This document shows, piece after piece, positions 9,315 to 18,294 of a DNA stretch of 64,000 nt. Every line of letters begins with the position of its first letter. Positions within the stretch are counted from its first letter, which is position 1. The position numbers and the translations under genes are program-made. Origin of the DNA: Pigmentiphaga sp. H8 (GTDB lineage Bacteria; Pseudomonadota; Gammaproteobacteria; Burkholderiales; Burkholderiaceae_B). The notes beneath the pieces are model-generated. The model had not been told where the DNA came from, did not search any database, and worked only from the letters and a program-made list of their open reading frames with translations. Location of the stretch: positions 1,674,001-1,738,000 of the forward strand of contig NZ_CP033966.1 of NCBI RefSeq assembly GCF_003854895.1. Reading direction: 5' to 3'.

Positions 9315-11062
9315 GCGCGTCCGTGATGCAGGTCGACGTCGCCATCTGCGGCGGCGGCCCCGTCGGCCTCGCGCTGGCCTATCTGCTGGGCAGGGAAGGG
9401 CTGCGTGTCGCGCTGTTCGAGAAGCGCCCCAGCACAACCGTGCTGCCCAAGGGCCAGTACGTCCATGCTTCCACCGCCGAGCTTTACCGGCAATGGGGAG
9501 TCTGGGAACTGCTGGAAGGCAAGGGGTGGTCCATTCCTCGTTCCAATGGCCAGGGTTTCTACGTGCGCGTGGCCCAGGGGCCGGTGGCCGACGTCCGCTC
9601 CTCGCTGGGCACCGACGCGGAATACGAACACAAGTGGGCGCAGCTCGCGCCCGTCTATCCGCGCAAGGTCCCGGCCTCCGACTACGAGGCCGCGCTGCGC
9701 CACCAGGCGGCCGCCTGGCAAAGCGTCGCGCTGCACTTCGGCACCCAGGTGGTGGGCGTCGAGGACCTGGGCGGCGGCGTGCGGCTGTCGGTGAAGGAAC
9801 TCGAAGCGGGCACGCAGCGCGAGGTTGGCGCGCGCTACCTCGTGGCCTGCGACGGTGCTCGCAGCTTCGTGCGCAACCGCATCGGCCGGGGCGAGGACCA
9901 CGGGCCCACCTTCGGCAACCAGGTGCTGGCCGAGTTTCGCGCCGACCTGGACGACACCCTGGGGCGCGACGGCTACTTCCATTCCTTCGTGCTGGATCCG
10001 CGCTACGCCGGCTGGTTCGGCAGCAAGCATCCGGACACGGGGCTGTGGCGGTACAGCTTCCGCCACGACGAGGATCCGCTGCCCGATACAGATGCCCTGC
10101 TTGAGCGGATACGCGGCGCGCTGGGCATGCCGGGCCTGCCCGTCGAGATCGTCCGCGTCTACCGCTTCGACTACACGACGGGCCTGCTGCGCAAGTGGCG
10201 CGAAGGCCACGTCCTGTTCGCGGGCGACGCGGCCCATTGGCATTCGCCCTGGGGCGGATTCGGCGCCAATACCGGCGTGCAGGACGCCAACAACCTGGCC
10301 TGGAAGCTGGGCCTGGTGCTGCGCGGCGCCGCGCCCGATACCCTGCTCGACACCTACGAGGTCGAGCGCAAGGGCAAGGCCTTGCTTACCGTCAAGGCGG
10401 CCACCTACAACTCGCTCAACTTCCAGGCCATCGCGGCGGCCATCGCCGTGGGCGAGCCCGGCGTCAGCCTGAACGGGACCTTCAGCCCGCAAGCCATCGC
10501 CTTCCTGAGCGAATGCGTCGCGCCGCACGGCGACAACAGCGTGCTGCATACCGGCTTCCAGCTCGGCACGGTCTACGACTCCGCCGCCGTGATCCGCGAT
10601 GGCGACGAGCCGCCGCGCGCCACCCTGGAACACTACGAGGAAAGCACCGTGCCCGGCGTGCGCGCACCCCACGTCTGGCTGTACGACTCCGCCGGTCGCA
10701 GGCTGTCCACCGTCGACCTGTGGGGCACCGCCTTCTCGCTGGTCGTGCAGCGCGATGCCCAGGCCTGGACCCAGGCCGCCCGCGCCGTGGGGCGGGAACT
10801 GGGCGTGGCCCTGCGCGTCGTGCTCGTCGGCCCCGAGGGCCACTACCGGGCCGACGAACCCAAGTTCGGCCGGCTGTATCCGGTGGCGGACGGCGGCGCC
10901 GTGCTCGTGCGGCCCGACGGATTCGTCGCGCGCCGCCTGCCGGCGCAGGCCGAGGGCGCCGCCGGACCGGCGCTGCGCGACACCCTCCGGCGCCTGCTGA
11001 CCCTCGAGCAGAACACCGGGGCGGCAGCGAGCCTGCCCGGGCTGGAGGCCCCCGTGGGGTGA
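9311..11062 (+). CDS. FAD-dependent aromatic hydroxylase (PheA/TfdB family)
   Basis: A 583-residue flavoprotein monooxygenase. The N-terminal Rossmann GGGPVG motif is near residue 14, the DG motif ACDGARSFVR near 180, and the GD motif FAGDAAH is followed by the PWGGFGANTGVQDA segment. A C-terminal thioredoxin-like region is as in phenol and dichlorophenol hydroxylases. Such enzymes insert one oxygen atom into an aromatic ring using NAD(P)H. The substrate is not evident. It is coupled by ATGA overlap to a sulfurtransferase, an unusual partner that may point to a sulfur-containing substrate or to repair of sulfide or cyanide stress. That link is inference. Confidence 0.9.
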   Translation: MSASVMQVDVAICGGGPVGLALAYLLGREGLRVALFEKRPSTTVLPKGQYVHASTAELYRQWGVWELLEGKGWSIPRSNGQGFYVRVAQGPVADVRSSLGTDAEYEHKWAQLAPVYPRKVPASDYEAALRHQAAAWQSVALHFGTQVVGVEDLGGGVRLSVKELEAGTQREVGARYLVACDGARSFVRNRIGRGEDHGPTFGNQVLAEFRADLDDTLGRDGYFHSFVLDPRYAGWFGSKHPDTGLWRYSFRHDEDPLPDTDALLERIRGALGMPGLPVEIVRVYRFDYTTGLLRKWREGHVLFAGDAAHWHSPWGGFGANTGVQDANNLAWKLGLVLRGAAPDTLLDTYEVERKGKALLTVKAATYNSLNFQAIAAAIAVGEPGVSLNGTFSPQAIAFLSECVAPHGDNSVLHTGFQLGTVYDSAAVIRDGDEPPRATLEHYEESTVPGVRAPHVWLYDSAGRRLSTVDLWGTAFSLVVQRDAQAWTQAARAVGRELGVALRVVLVGPEGHYRADEPKFGRLYPVADGGAVLVRPDGFVARRLPAQAEGAAGPALRDTLRRLLTLEQNTGAAASLPGLEAPVG

Positions 11063-11164
11063 AGGCGGGCCGGGGAGGCTAAAATCGGAATACCCCGGCC
11101 GGGCCGCCTCGCGCGCCGCCCGCCGGGGCGACCTTTTTTCCTCCTCCCAACACGGCTTTTTCCC

Positions 11165-12487
<1,323 letters not shown>

Positions 12488-12556
12488 CATTCGTCGCCTG
12501 CCTGATCCCCCGGGGTGCGTTACGGTTGAAAAACCTACATCCCGGAGGAGCCAGCC

Positions 12557-12733
12557 ATGTTGAAGTGGGCACTGATCTTTTTCGTGGTCTCGATCATCGC
12601 CGCGTTGTTCGGATTCACCGGCATCGCCGCCGGCGCGGCCGCCATCGCCAAGTTCCTGTTCTTCCTGTTCCTGATCCTGTTCGTGATCTTTCTGGTGCTG
12701 GGGCTCACGGTGTACAAGAAAATCACGGATTAG
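12557..12733 (+). CDS. DUF1328-family small membrane protein
   Basis: A 58-residue, almost wholly hydrophobic protein with two predicted membrane helices. The first is about residues 5-30 and contains the family FGFTGIAAGAAAIAK segment; the second is about residues 32-52. A short basic tail ends the protein. It fits the DUF1328/YtjA family of small envelope proteins, whose function is not established. A strong GGAGGAG ribosome-binding site lies about 7 bases upstream of the ATG. It sits between serS and tRNA-Ser. Confidence 0.85.
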   Translation: MLKWALIFFVVSIIAALFGFTGIAAGAAAIAKFLFFLFLILFVIFLVLGLTVYKKITD

Positions 12734-12740
12734 CGACGGC

Positions 12741-12770
12741 AGGACACAGCGCAAATTTCTGTGCTATAGT
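12741..12770 (+). promoter_or_regulatory. Candidate promoter of tRNA-Ser
   Basis: TATAGT at 12765-12770 is preceded by TG at 12762-12763, an extended -10 arrangement. AGGACA at 12741-12746 matches four of six -35 positions with an 18-base spacer. The predicted start is about 50 bases before the mature tRNA. Confidence 0.5.
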
Positions 12771-12824
12771 TGCGGGCTGTTGTCTGGTTCCGGCCACGGG
12801 CCAGGCAAGCACTGAAAGGTGCAC

Positions 12825-12917
<93 letters not shown>

Positions 12918-12928
12918 CACATGTAAGT

Positions 12929-12953
12929 CCCTGATTCTTCAGGGGCTTTTTTC
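12929..12953 (+). terminator. Rho-independent terminator after tRNA-Ser
   Basis: The hairpin CCCTGA-TTCT-TCAGGG is followed by GGC and a run of six T residues. It would end the tRNA transcript. It lies just inside the island's left edge, so the tRNA now uses an island-borne terminator. Confidence 0.75.
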
Positions 12954-13195
12954 TTAGTGCCCTCTACTTGGGGTCACTCATTGGGGTACCTCTTCCTCTG
13001 GAAGATGGTCCCATAAAGCGTTCCACTCGCATCGTTCAGTGACGGCATGGTGTTTATTACTATCGCCACCAGTTCACCGAGGCTGGGACGCGCCGCGAAA
13101 AGCGGTTCTCACTGAACACCAAGAATCCAGCCACTGCCAAGCAAGGGTCACTACTTGTTTCCGCTATGCTTATAGCGAACAGGTCTGGGATAGCT

Positions 13196-14536
13196 ATGGC
13201 ACACGATGACGTGAACATTAAACAGGTGCTGGACAAGATTGGGGACGATGCACGCAATCTGGAAGTGGTGTTTGAGAACGGCACCCTCAGGATGAAGGCT
13301 GATCCCAATGTTCCGGGCGCCGTAGAAGCTCTTTTGAGGGTCGGAAAGGACTTCCTGAGCAGTGAGCTTGGGCAATCCTTCAAGCATGTCCTGACGCCTC
13401 AGGCAGCACCTGTTGTGCCTTCATCTGAGGTAGCACAGCAACCATCTATTGCGGCTGCACCAGTGCCCATTCAAGCACCAGTGGCACAGCCTGCTATCGC
13501 TACTGGTGGCATGACCAACGAGGAATCGATCAAGCGTTATGCCACGCGGCAAGGTCCCAAGCTTGCCCCCAGCACGTTCTATGAATACGGGAACTACCAT
13601 CGGCTCTTCAAGGAATGGATCAACAAGCGCCATAAGCGTGAGCACATTCCCATTCGTGAAGTGATACGTCAGGATCTCTCAGCCTTCATTGATGACCTGT
13701 TGGCAGAAGGACTTGCCCACAAGACCATCAAGGAAAAGTATCTTGCAGCCGTCTCTGGCTTGTTCGTGCTGGGAAGGTCTGAGGGGTCATTTCCTGACAA
13801 CATCACGTTGTCATCCCATGGGCACAATTTGCTCACCAAGCGTGAAGCGAAAAAGGTGCAGGACAAGACCAGTAGGAAACCTTTTACCGAAGAGGACTTG
13901 AAGAGCATCTTCAACCCCGAAACGTTTTTGGCTCAGAAGAACCCCACGGACTATTGGCTTCCATTGCTTGGATTGTTCACTGGCGGGGTATCAATGAGCT
14001 TTGCCAATTGATGGCAACCACCGACATCGAAAAGATTGGCGATATCTGGTCAATTTCCATCAATGATGAGGATGAGTCCCAGCGCCTCAAATCATCGGCT
14101 GCAAGGCGTGCCTTTTGGTGGCATGTTGTTCCCTTACCTGACGCAAGACACCAAGAAGCAAAATTTCAGTGGAACACCGAGCGAGCGCTTTGGCAATTAT
14201 CTCGATACATTGGGCATCACCGATAAGCGCAAGGTCTTTCACTCTTTCCGCTCAACGTCCAACAATCGATTGAAGCAACAAGGTGTGGCTGAGGAAACGC
14301 GCTGCCAATTCATTGGGCATGAGCATGACACTGTGAATTCAACGGTCTATTCCGAGGATCACAATGTGGCTTATTTTCTTGAGCATGCCGCAAGCAAGCT
14401 CAGTTTTGATGTGGATTTCGATAAGATTCCCTATCCGCGTGATCTTATCGTTAAAGCAACAAAGCAAAAATTGCTCATCAAACAACGGCGTGAGAATCAT
14501 AAGAAAGTGCCTGAAGAGCGAGCCAATAGCAAATAG
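13196..14536 (+). pseudogene. Disrupted tyrosine recombinase/integrase
   Basis: The remains of a tRNA-targeted phage-type integrase spread over three reading frames. Frame one (to about 13985) gives an N-terminal region and a SAM-like core-binding domain (residues about 110-190), ending in the catalytic-domain entry WLPLLGLFTGG. A missing base there shifts to a second frame that continues INELCQLMATTDIEKIGDIW. Near 14110 the frame changes again and a stretch of the catalytic domain appears deleted. The third frame gives GGMLFPYLTQ, the HSFRSTSNNR box (HxxR), the GHEHD box and the STVYSED tyrosine. The first catalytic Arg falls at the break. The start at 13196 is approximate; ATG 13166 is also in frame. 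Confidence 0.85.
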
Positions 14537-14542
14537 ACCCCC

Positions 14543-15460
14543 ATGCCAGTCATTCCCCAAAAACTCTACAAATACCGTCCGTTTAGCACTTATAGTGTGA
14601 CGGAGATAGAGCGCAATGAGGTCTACTATGCCAATCCAAAGAGCTTCAATGATCCATTGGATTGTAGTCCAGTCATCGATGTTGATGTTTCAACTGAGAT
14701 GCTGGAAACGCTTTGCGCCCGCATGCTGCTTGAAAAGTATGGTGAGGAGATAGGTAAGCCAAAGGTTGATGCTGATCTCAAGCGATTTCGCTATAACGCC
14801 ACCGAACCCAATGAAGATGGTAGCCCAGCCAATGTGGAGCGCAATTATCGCTGGTATCTCAAAGGAGCCATAGAAGAATCACTTGTTCGTCAGATGTCAC
14901 GTCATGGTGTTCTTTCATTGGCACAGAAATGGGATTGCCCTTTGATGTGGAGCCACTATGCTGATCAGCATAAAGGTATCTGCATTGAATACGACACATC
15001 AGATTGCCGATTTGAAACCCCTAAGCCCGTTGACTATTCAGGCAACCGAAACATCAAAGCCAGTGATCTACATGGGTTCTATGTGGAGCACCTTCAGGCA
15101 GCACGAGAGCGTGTCTTTGATGGCTACTTCTATCATAAGGCTCGACAGTGGCGCTATGAGAAGGAATGGCGCGTAGTGCGAAAGGGCAATGGTGTAGATG
15201 GTAGCCCCTACAAGATATCCGCCATCTACTTTGGCGTGAGGTGCGAGGCTTCCGTAGAGAGCATGATTGTGAAGCTATTCCAAGGCTCACCCTACGAACC
15301 TAAGTTCTATCGGATGAGTGAAGATACCAAGACGTTTAAGCTTCGCCGCTATCACCCTGAAATGGAGGACTTCCTTTATGAGTCTCCAGCGCTATCCACG
15401 CGATGGCGTGAAGAAGAGATTAAGAGTATGTTTGAAGACGAAAGCGAAAGTACGAATTAA
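14543..15460 (+). CDS. DUF2971-family protein
   Basis: A 305-residue soluble protein matching the DUF2971 family. It opens with LYKYRPFS, then has YYANPKSFNDPLDC (about residues 28-41), the central WSHYADQHKGICIEY motif (near 135) and KARQWRYEKEWRVV (near 200). The family's biochemical function is unknown to me. Members are often found on mobile elements and near defence genes. It starts 6 bases after the integrase remnant and is similarly AT-rich, so the two probably arrived together. It ends 2 bases from a convergent ankyrin-repeat remnant. Confidence 0.85.
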   Translation: MPVIPQKLYKYRPFSTYSVTEIERNEVYYANPKSFNDPLDCSPVIDVDVSTEMLETLCARMLLEKYGEEIGKPKVDADLKRFRYNATEPNEDGSPANVERNYRWYLKGAIEESLVRQMSRHGVLSLAQKWDCPLMWSHYADQHKGICIEYDTSDCRFETPKPVDYSGNRNIKASDLHGFYVEHLQAARERVFDGYFYHKARQWRYEKEWRVVRKGNGVDGSPYKISAIYFGVRCEASVESMIVKLFQGSPYEPKFYRMSEDTKTFKLRRYHPEMEDFLYESPALSTRWREEEIKSMFEDESESTN

Positions 15461-15462
15461 CG

Positions 15463-15780
15463 TTATATCTTGCCCTTGTTTTTGATTTCAGCGGATACGG
15501 GCAACTTGCTTTCAAGTTTTACTTTTAGCTCTTTGGTTTCTTTCCACTTGATAGCCTATTCCTTCACATCAGCGGCACCATGTTCGATTGCCAGATCGAC
15601 ATTGGCACCAGCTTCAAGCAAACACTGAACAACCTTCAGACCACCTGTTTTTGCACCAAGCTTAATTGGCGCATCATCTCTGGCATGGACATCCGCGCCG
15701 ACGTGGATCGAAGCCAGCGTCAGGGAAATGTGATTTCTAGCACGGGCTTTTATATCGCCATGAAATAGGCAATCGTCGTA
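15463..15780 (-). pseudogene. Ankyrin-repeat protein remnant
   Basis: On the minus strand the sequence encodes a recognisable ankyrin repeat: HARDDAPIKLGAK, then GGLKVVQCLLEAGANVD. A partial repeat follows, then an in-frame TAG at 15556-15558. Beyond the TAG the frame stays open for 30 more codons of Lys/Glu-rich sequence to a TAA at 15463-15465. Upstream of the repeat the pattern dissolves into unrelated residues, as expected after frameshifts. This looks like the decayed 3' end of a longer ankyrin gene. It occupies the otherwise gene-free stretch between the DUF2971 gene and the ATPase. Confidence 0.6.
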
Positions 15781-15835
15781 CCTTTTCCGCCGTACATAGT
15801 TACCGTCGAAGCGGATACCCCTGCCGAATGCACCG

Positions 15836-17782
15836 TCAAGGGCCAGGAGGCCAGTCGTCGGGAACAAGTTTTAGCCCATCGCGCCAGCGCTCGCGTAATG
15901 CTTTCTGAAATCGAACATCGTCACTGAAATCTGGGTGGTCAGTGATGATCACCTGGAACTTTCCGTCTAAGCTTGCGACGACATCGAAGATAAGGCTAAA
16001 AAGACGCTTGACCGCCTTGCGATCCGCGTCGATCTTTTCTTGGGTCCTTCCCTCTCCCGGCACCGTGTCTGGAGAGAAGTGTGCCTGGGACAACTGGTCG
16101 AGCAGCAGGAAAGCAGGTACTGGACGATCTCTATTCGCAAACCAAGTGTGTAGTGCCAGATGCGCAACGATGTGATAACCAACATGGTTCTCACCACTAC
16201 CAATTTCGCGCATCGGGACCGGTCGCTCAGGCGTGTCTGCGACGATGGTCAGATTACGGGGATCGAGACGTAATGGAGCGTCCGAGTATTCAAGGTCGAT
16301 GCGCTGAGCATAGTCCGACAAGTGGCGGTTGACGTTAGACAGGCACGATTCCATCTTCGCCTGGATAGTGTCGGCGCTGACTGCTTCGTCGAGCGTCGTC
16401 TCCTGTTTCCGTAGAACGGCAAGCCGCTCTTGCTGCTCACTGACGTCAGGCATCTGCGGGATATTCTCCACATATAGGCTGATGCGCCCCAAGACCATTG
16501 CCCGCCGAGCCTCGGTGTCTGTAGCAAGTTGGAGCCGCTCGTTCGTGCGTTTGACTGCTGTGAGCAGGGCGCGATTGTCTTCAAGACGCCGTCGTACGTC
16601 GGCAAGTCGGCTCTCGACCTCCTGAATTGCCGTTGCGATGCGCGGCGTTGCGGAGTCCATCGCTCCGCTTCGCTCGCCAATGTAATCCTGGGCCGCGCGA
16701 AGATCGCCGATGGATGGGACCTGTGAGACTTCGGGTAGGTTCTGCAGGCACAGTGGGCACGAGTGCCCGGGGGTATCATGCTCGAAGACCGTCACGGCGT
16801 TGAGCCGGGCGGCATGCTCGCGCGCCTCAGCCGAATATCCCTTGGAGCTGCCCTCGAAGCCCCGTGCACGCTCTAGCGTCGACTGCAGTGCCCGTTGCTC
16901 AAGCACCAGTTCGCTGCGAACGATGGAAAGCCGCTTGAACTCTGCGTCTTCGCCGGCCTCCTCTGCTGCCGATGGTACAGGCTTGCTCTGGATTGCGCGC
17001 AGGGTGTCGATCTTTTCCTGCCAAGTGGCTCCGTCTCCAAGTGTGGTCAGACCCACGGCCTTGGCTTCGGCAAGCAGCGTGTCGGATCGACCAATGCCAT
17101 CACCTCGGATCGAGGCTGCCTCGGCGAGCCTGCGCTCGATCTGCCGGATCTCGGTGCGTACGCGTTTGAGCTCTTGCTGCTGGGCTACGTAGTCATCGGT
17201 GACGGCCCCAAGGAAGTACGGCAACGTATCCTTGATCGCCTGCGCGACAAAGCGGTCACTTGCTCCGTGGAACAGGTGCCGCCGTTGCGCAATCTCGTTC
17301 TGCGACTGCAAGCAGAAAGTGAGGGCATGGCTGATGGTAGCCGCCAGCGGCGCGCGAGTATGCCCCGCTGGTGGCTCGTGCAGATAGTCCGAAAGCCCGA
17401 CCCACGAGGCGAGCAGTGAGCGCAGCCCCTCGCGGTTGGTCGTCTGGCGCAGCGCGCTTGCGGGTGGAATGGCAACTTCCGTATCGGTTTGTATATAGAC
17501 CACCTCGTTGGACTTGCCGTCGCCCTTTGGCAACTGGCGGGCAACGAATGCCTGGCCGCGGTGCGTCTGCAATAGCAGGCCGAACCATGCGACGTTGCGC
17601 CGGACCTTGCCCTCGGGGACGTCGATTTCAGGGGCGCCGAAGCAGTATTCGATGATGCCGAGAATTGCCGACTTGCCCGTGCGCGAGTCGCCCGAAATGA
17701 TGTTGACACGACCCGGTTCAAACGGGACAAAACGGTGGCGGCCATCGTGGCTGTAGGTGACGATGGCGCGGATCTGGATCAT
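15836..17782 (-). CDS. DUF3732-type SMC/RecN-like ATPase (ABC-3C ATPase component)
   Basis: A 648-residue ABC ATPase of the SbcC/RecN/SMC kind. Walker A GDSRTGKS is at residues 31-38. Two coiled-coil arms (about 200-310 and 385-490) flank a zinc-hook-like CPLC at 342-345. The signature GSGENHVG is at 528-535 and Walker B FLLLDQLSQ at 558-566. A Gln follows the Walker B Asp where most ABC ATPases have the catalytic Glu. The end has the H-loop-like TDHPD. The start is Met 17782, which overlaps the stop of the middle-component gene by ATGA. It is the last gene of a three-gene operon whose make-up fits an ABC-three-component system, a predicted nucleic-acid-directed conflict system. The role is inferred. 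Confidence 0.85.
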   Translation of the reverse strand: MIQIRAIVTYSHDGRHRFVPFEPGRVNIISGDSRTGKSAILGIIEYCFGAPEIDVPEGKVRRNVAWFGLLLQTHRGQAFVARQLPKGDGKSNEVVYIQTDTEVAIPPASALRQTTNREGLRSLLASWVGLSDYLHEPPAGHTRAPLAATISHALTFCLQSQNEIAQRRHLFHGASDRFVAQAIKDTLPYFLGAVTDDYVAQQQELKRVRTEIRQIERRLAEAASIRGDGIGRSDTLLAEAKAVGLTTLGDGATWQEKIDTLRAIQSKPVPSAAEEAGEDAEFKRLSIVRSELVLEQRALQSTLERARGFEGSSKGYSAEAREHAARLNAVTVFEHDTPGHSCPLCLQNLPEVSQVPSIGDLRAAQDYIGERSGAMDSATPRIATAIQEVESRLADVRRRLEDNRALLTAVKRTNERLQLATDTEARRAMVLGRISLYVENIPQMPDVSEQQERLAVLRKQETTLDEAVSADTIQAKMESCLSNVNRHLSDYAQRIDLEYSDAPLRLDPRNLTIVADTPERPVPMREIGSGENHVGYHIVAHLALHTWFANRDRPVPAFLLLDQLSQAHFSPDTVPGEGRTQEKIDADRKAVKRLFSLIFDVVASLDGKFQVIITDHPDFSDDVRFQKALRERWRDGLKLVPDDWPPGP

Positions 17783-18294
17783 GCTTGTACTCCCAACAGC
17801 GCCAGCACGGTCGGGGGCGCTCCCGCTTTGCATAGCCAGCGGCCAACGAACTCGGCCCGCCGCATGCACTCCCTCACCTCGGCACTGGAAGTACGGAGGT
17901 AGCTCTTGATCTTCTTGGAATGCTCGTCGGTTGCGTCGAGCCGTCGGCCGTCTAGCGACAGCATCCCGTACTGAGCGCCGAAGAGCAGGGCCTCGCGCAC
18001 GGGCTCCCGCAGCACGATCACGCCCTTGGCGACCGCCGACCGCTCCAATGGGTGGTCATGCACCCAGGTCGCAAGTGATGTGGAGACCGAACTCGGCAAC
18101 TGATCGCGCGTGTGACCGCGCAGCACAAGGCTGGCCCCCACAAACGCAAGTTCGAGCGGCAAGCCGGCCGGCTCGTTTGCGGGTGCCATCGATTCGGTTC
18201 GGTAACCTCGTGCTAGGTGCCAAACGGCTACGGCACAGAAGGCCGGATTGAGCAAATTGCGCTGCTCAATGGTGCGCTCCTGCCAGGCTGTCAT
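17779..18294 (-). CDS. ABC-3C middle-component-like protein
   Basis: A 171-residue protein that begins TAWQERTIEQRNLLNPAFCA. This N-terminus of the form ER..E..NLLNPAF resembles the small middle component of ABC-3C systems. The rest is predicted helical with no enzymatic motif, and the C-terminus contains a winged-helix-like RRAEFVGRWLC segment. Both ends overlap neighbours: its ATG overlaps the upstream gene's TGA and its TGA overlaps the ATPase ATG. The three proteins are therefore probably made in fixed proportion. The family assignment rests mainly on context, size and the N-terminal pattern. Confidence 0.7.
   Translation of the reverse strand: MTAWQERTIEQRNLLNPAFCAVAVWHLARGYRTESMAPANEPAGLPLELAFVGASLVLRGHTRDQLPSSVSTSLATWVHDHPLERSAVAKGVIVLREPVREALLFGAQYGMLSLDGRRLDATDEHSKKIKSYLRTSSAEVRECMRRAEFVGRWLCKAGAPPTVLALLGVQA

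Noticed and set aside
9026..10843. Minus-strand frame of about 600 codons across the FAD hydroxylase
   Set aside because: The plus-strand frame has all flavoprotein motifs. The minus frame is a composition shadow without domains.
15580..15768. Plus-strand 62-codon frame in the DUF2971-ATPase gap
   Set aside because: It is antisense to a recognisable ankyrin repeat on the minus strand and has no ribosome-binding site.
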